From NCBI GenBank assembly GCA_913052425.1, contig CAJXEG010000066.1:1-7386 (forward strand): 7,386 nucleotides of DNA. Reading direction: 5' to 3'. Position numbers and translations under genes: made by a program. Below the pieces are notes generated by a model. It did not search any database. It had not been told where the DNA came from and saw nothing but the letters and a program-made list of their open reading frames with translations. The stretch is from an uncultured Flavobacteriaceae bacterium (GTDB taxonomy: Bacteria; Bacteroidota; Bacteroidia; Flavobacteriales; Flavobacteriaceae). This document shows positions 7,198 to 7,386 of this stretch, in pieces (the first letter of the stretch is position 1; every line of letters starts with the position of its first letter).

Positions 7198-7386
7198 ATG
7201 GATATTTTAATAAAACCTATAATCACCGAAAAAGCCACTACTGCAAGTGAGCTTCACAATTGTTATAGTTTTTTGGTCAATACCAAAGCAAATAAGGTGG
7301 AGATCAAAAAAGCTGTAGAAGCGGCCTATGGTGTCTCTGTTGAGAAAGTTAGAACCCTCAACTACGGCCCAGAAAGAAAAACAAAA
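7198..7386 (+). CDS. rplW: 50S ribosomal protein L23 (uL23), C-terminus outside window
   Basis: Sixty-three codons run from the ATG at 7198 to the right edge. The family is about 95-100 residues, so roughly two thirds are present. Landmarks are MDILIKPIITEKAT at the start, YSFLVNTKANKVEIKKAVE (23-41), and AYGVSVEKVRTLNYGPERK (43-61). L23 sits at the exit-tunnel mouth, where it docks trigger factor and the signal recognition particle. It starts 4 nt after rplD in the standard S10-operon order; rplB (L2) should follow outside the window. No Shine-Dalgarno sequence is present. Confidence 0.95.
   Translation, partial: MDILIKPIITEKATTASELHNCYSFLVNTKANKVEIKKAVEAAYGVSVEKVRTLNYGPERKTK

Noticed and set aside
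1..7386. CRISPR array, tRNA genes, insertion sequence or a novel defence-like system
   Set aside because: I saw no regularly spaced direct repeats, cloverleaf sequences, transposase frames or terminal inverted repeats. Nearly all of the window is explained by known families.

Overview
The window comes from a member of the Bacteroidota, most likely a flavobacterium. The evidence is a SusC/RagA-type TonB-dependent receptor, promoters of the Bacteroidota form TTTG-N19/21-TAnnTTTG, no Shine-Dalgarno sequence in front of any gene, and ribosomal proteins of Bacteroidota type. The genus cannot be read from the sequence alone.

Left part (1-2499), all on the minus strand. Positions 1-1951 carry the first 650 residues of a SusC-like outer-membrane receptor whose C-terminus lies beyond the left edge. 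Its own promoter (2020-2052) and a 16-bp perfect palindrome in its leader (1973-1988) precede it. Upstream is a strong intrinsic terminator (2088-2119). Before that lies a short reading frame (2140-2499) whose last 95 or so residues look like the C-terminal tail of a SusD/RagB-family lipoprotein. It has no lipoprotein signal, no ATG and no visible promoter, so I read it as the remains of a former susC-susD pair.

Right part (2538-7386), all on the plus strand. A canonical promoter (2538-2568) drives a fused str-S10 ribosomal operon: rpsL (S12), rpsG (S7), fusA (EF-G), rpsJ (S10), rplC (L3), rplD (L4) and the first 63 codons of rplW (L23), which runs off the right edge. The genes are tightly packed: gaps of 23, 6, 10, 17 and 4 nt, and a 1-nt overlap between rplC and rplD. 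No tuf gene lies between fusA and rpsJ, and there is no room for an E. coli-type S10 leader.

The two halves are transcribed divergently from the region around 2500-2570. The right half is ordinary translation machinery: small-subunit proteins, the translocase EF-G and large-subunit proteins made from one transcript. The left half is nutrient uptake at the outer membrane. I see no RNA genes, CRISPR arrays, insertion sequences or undescribed defence-like system. The least ordinary stretch is 1952-2600, with the SusD remnant, the terminator, the palindrome and the short rpsL leader.
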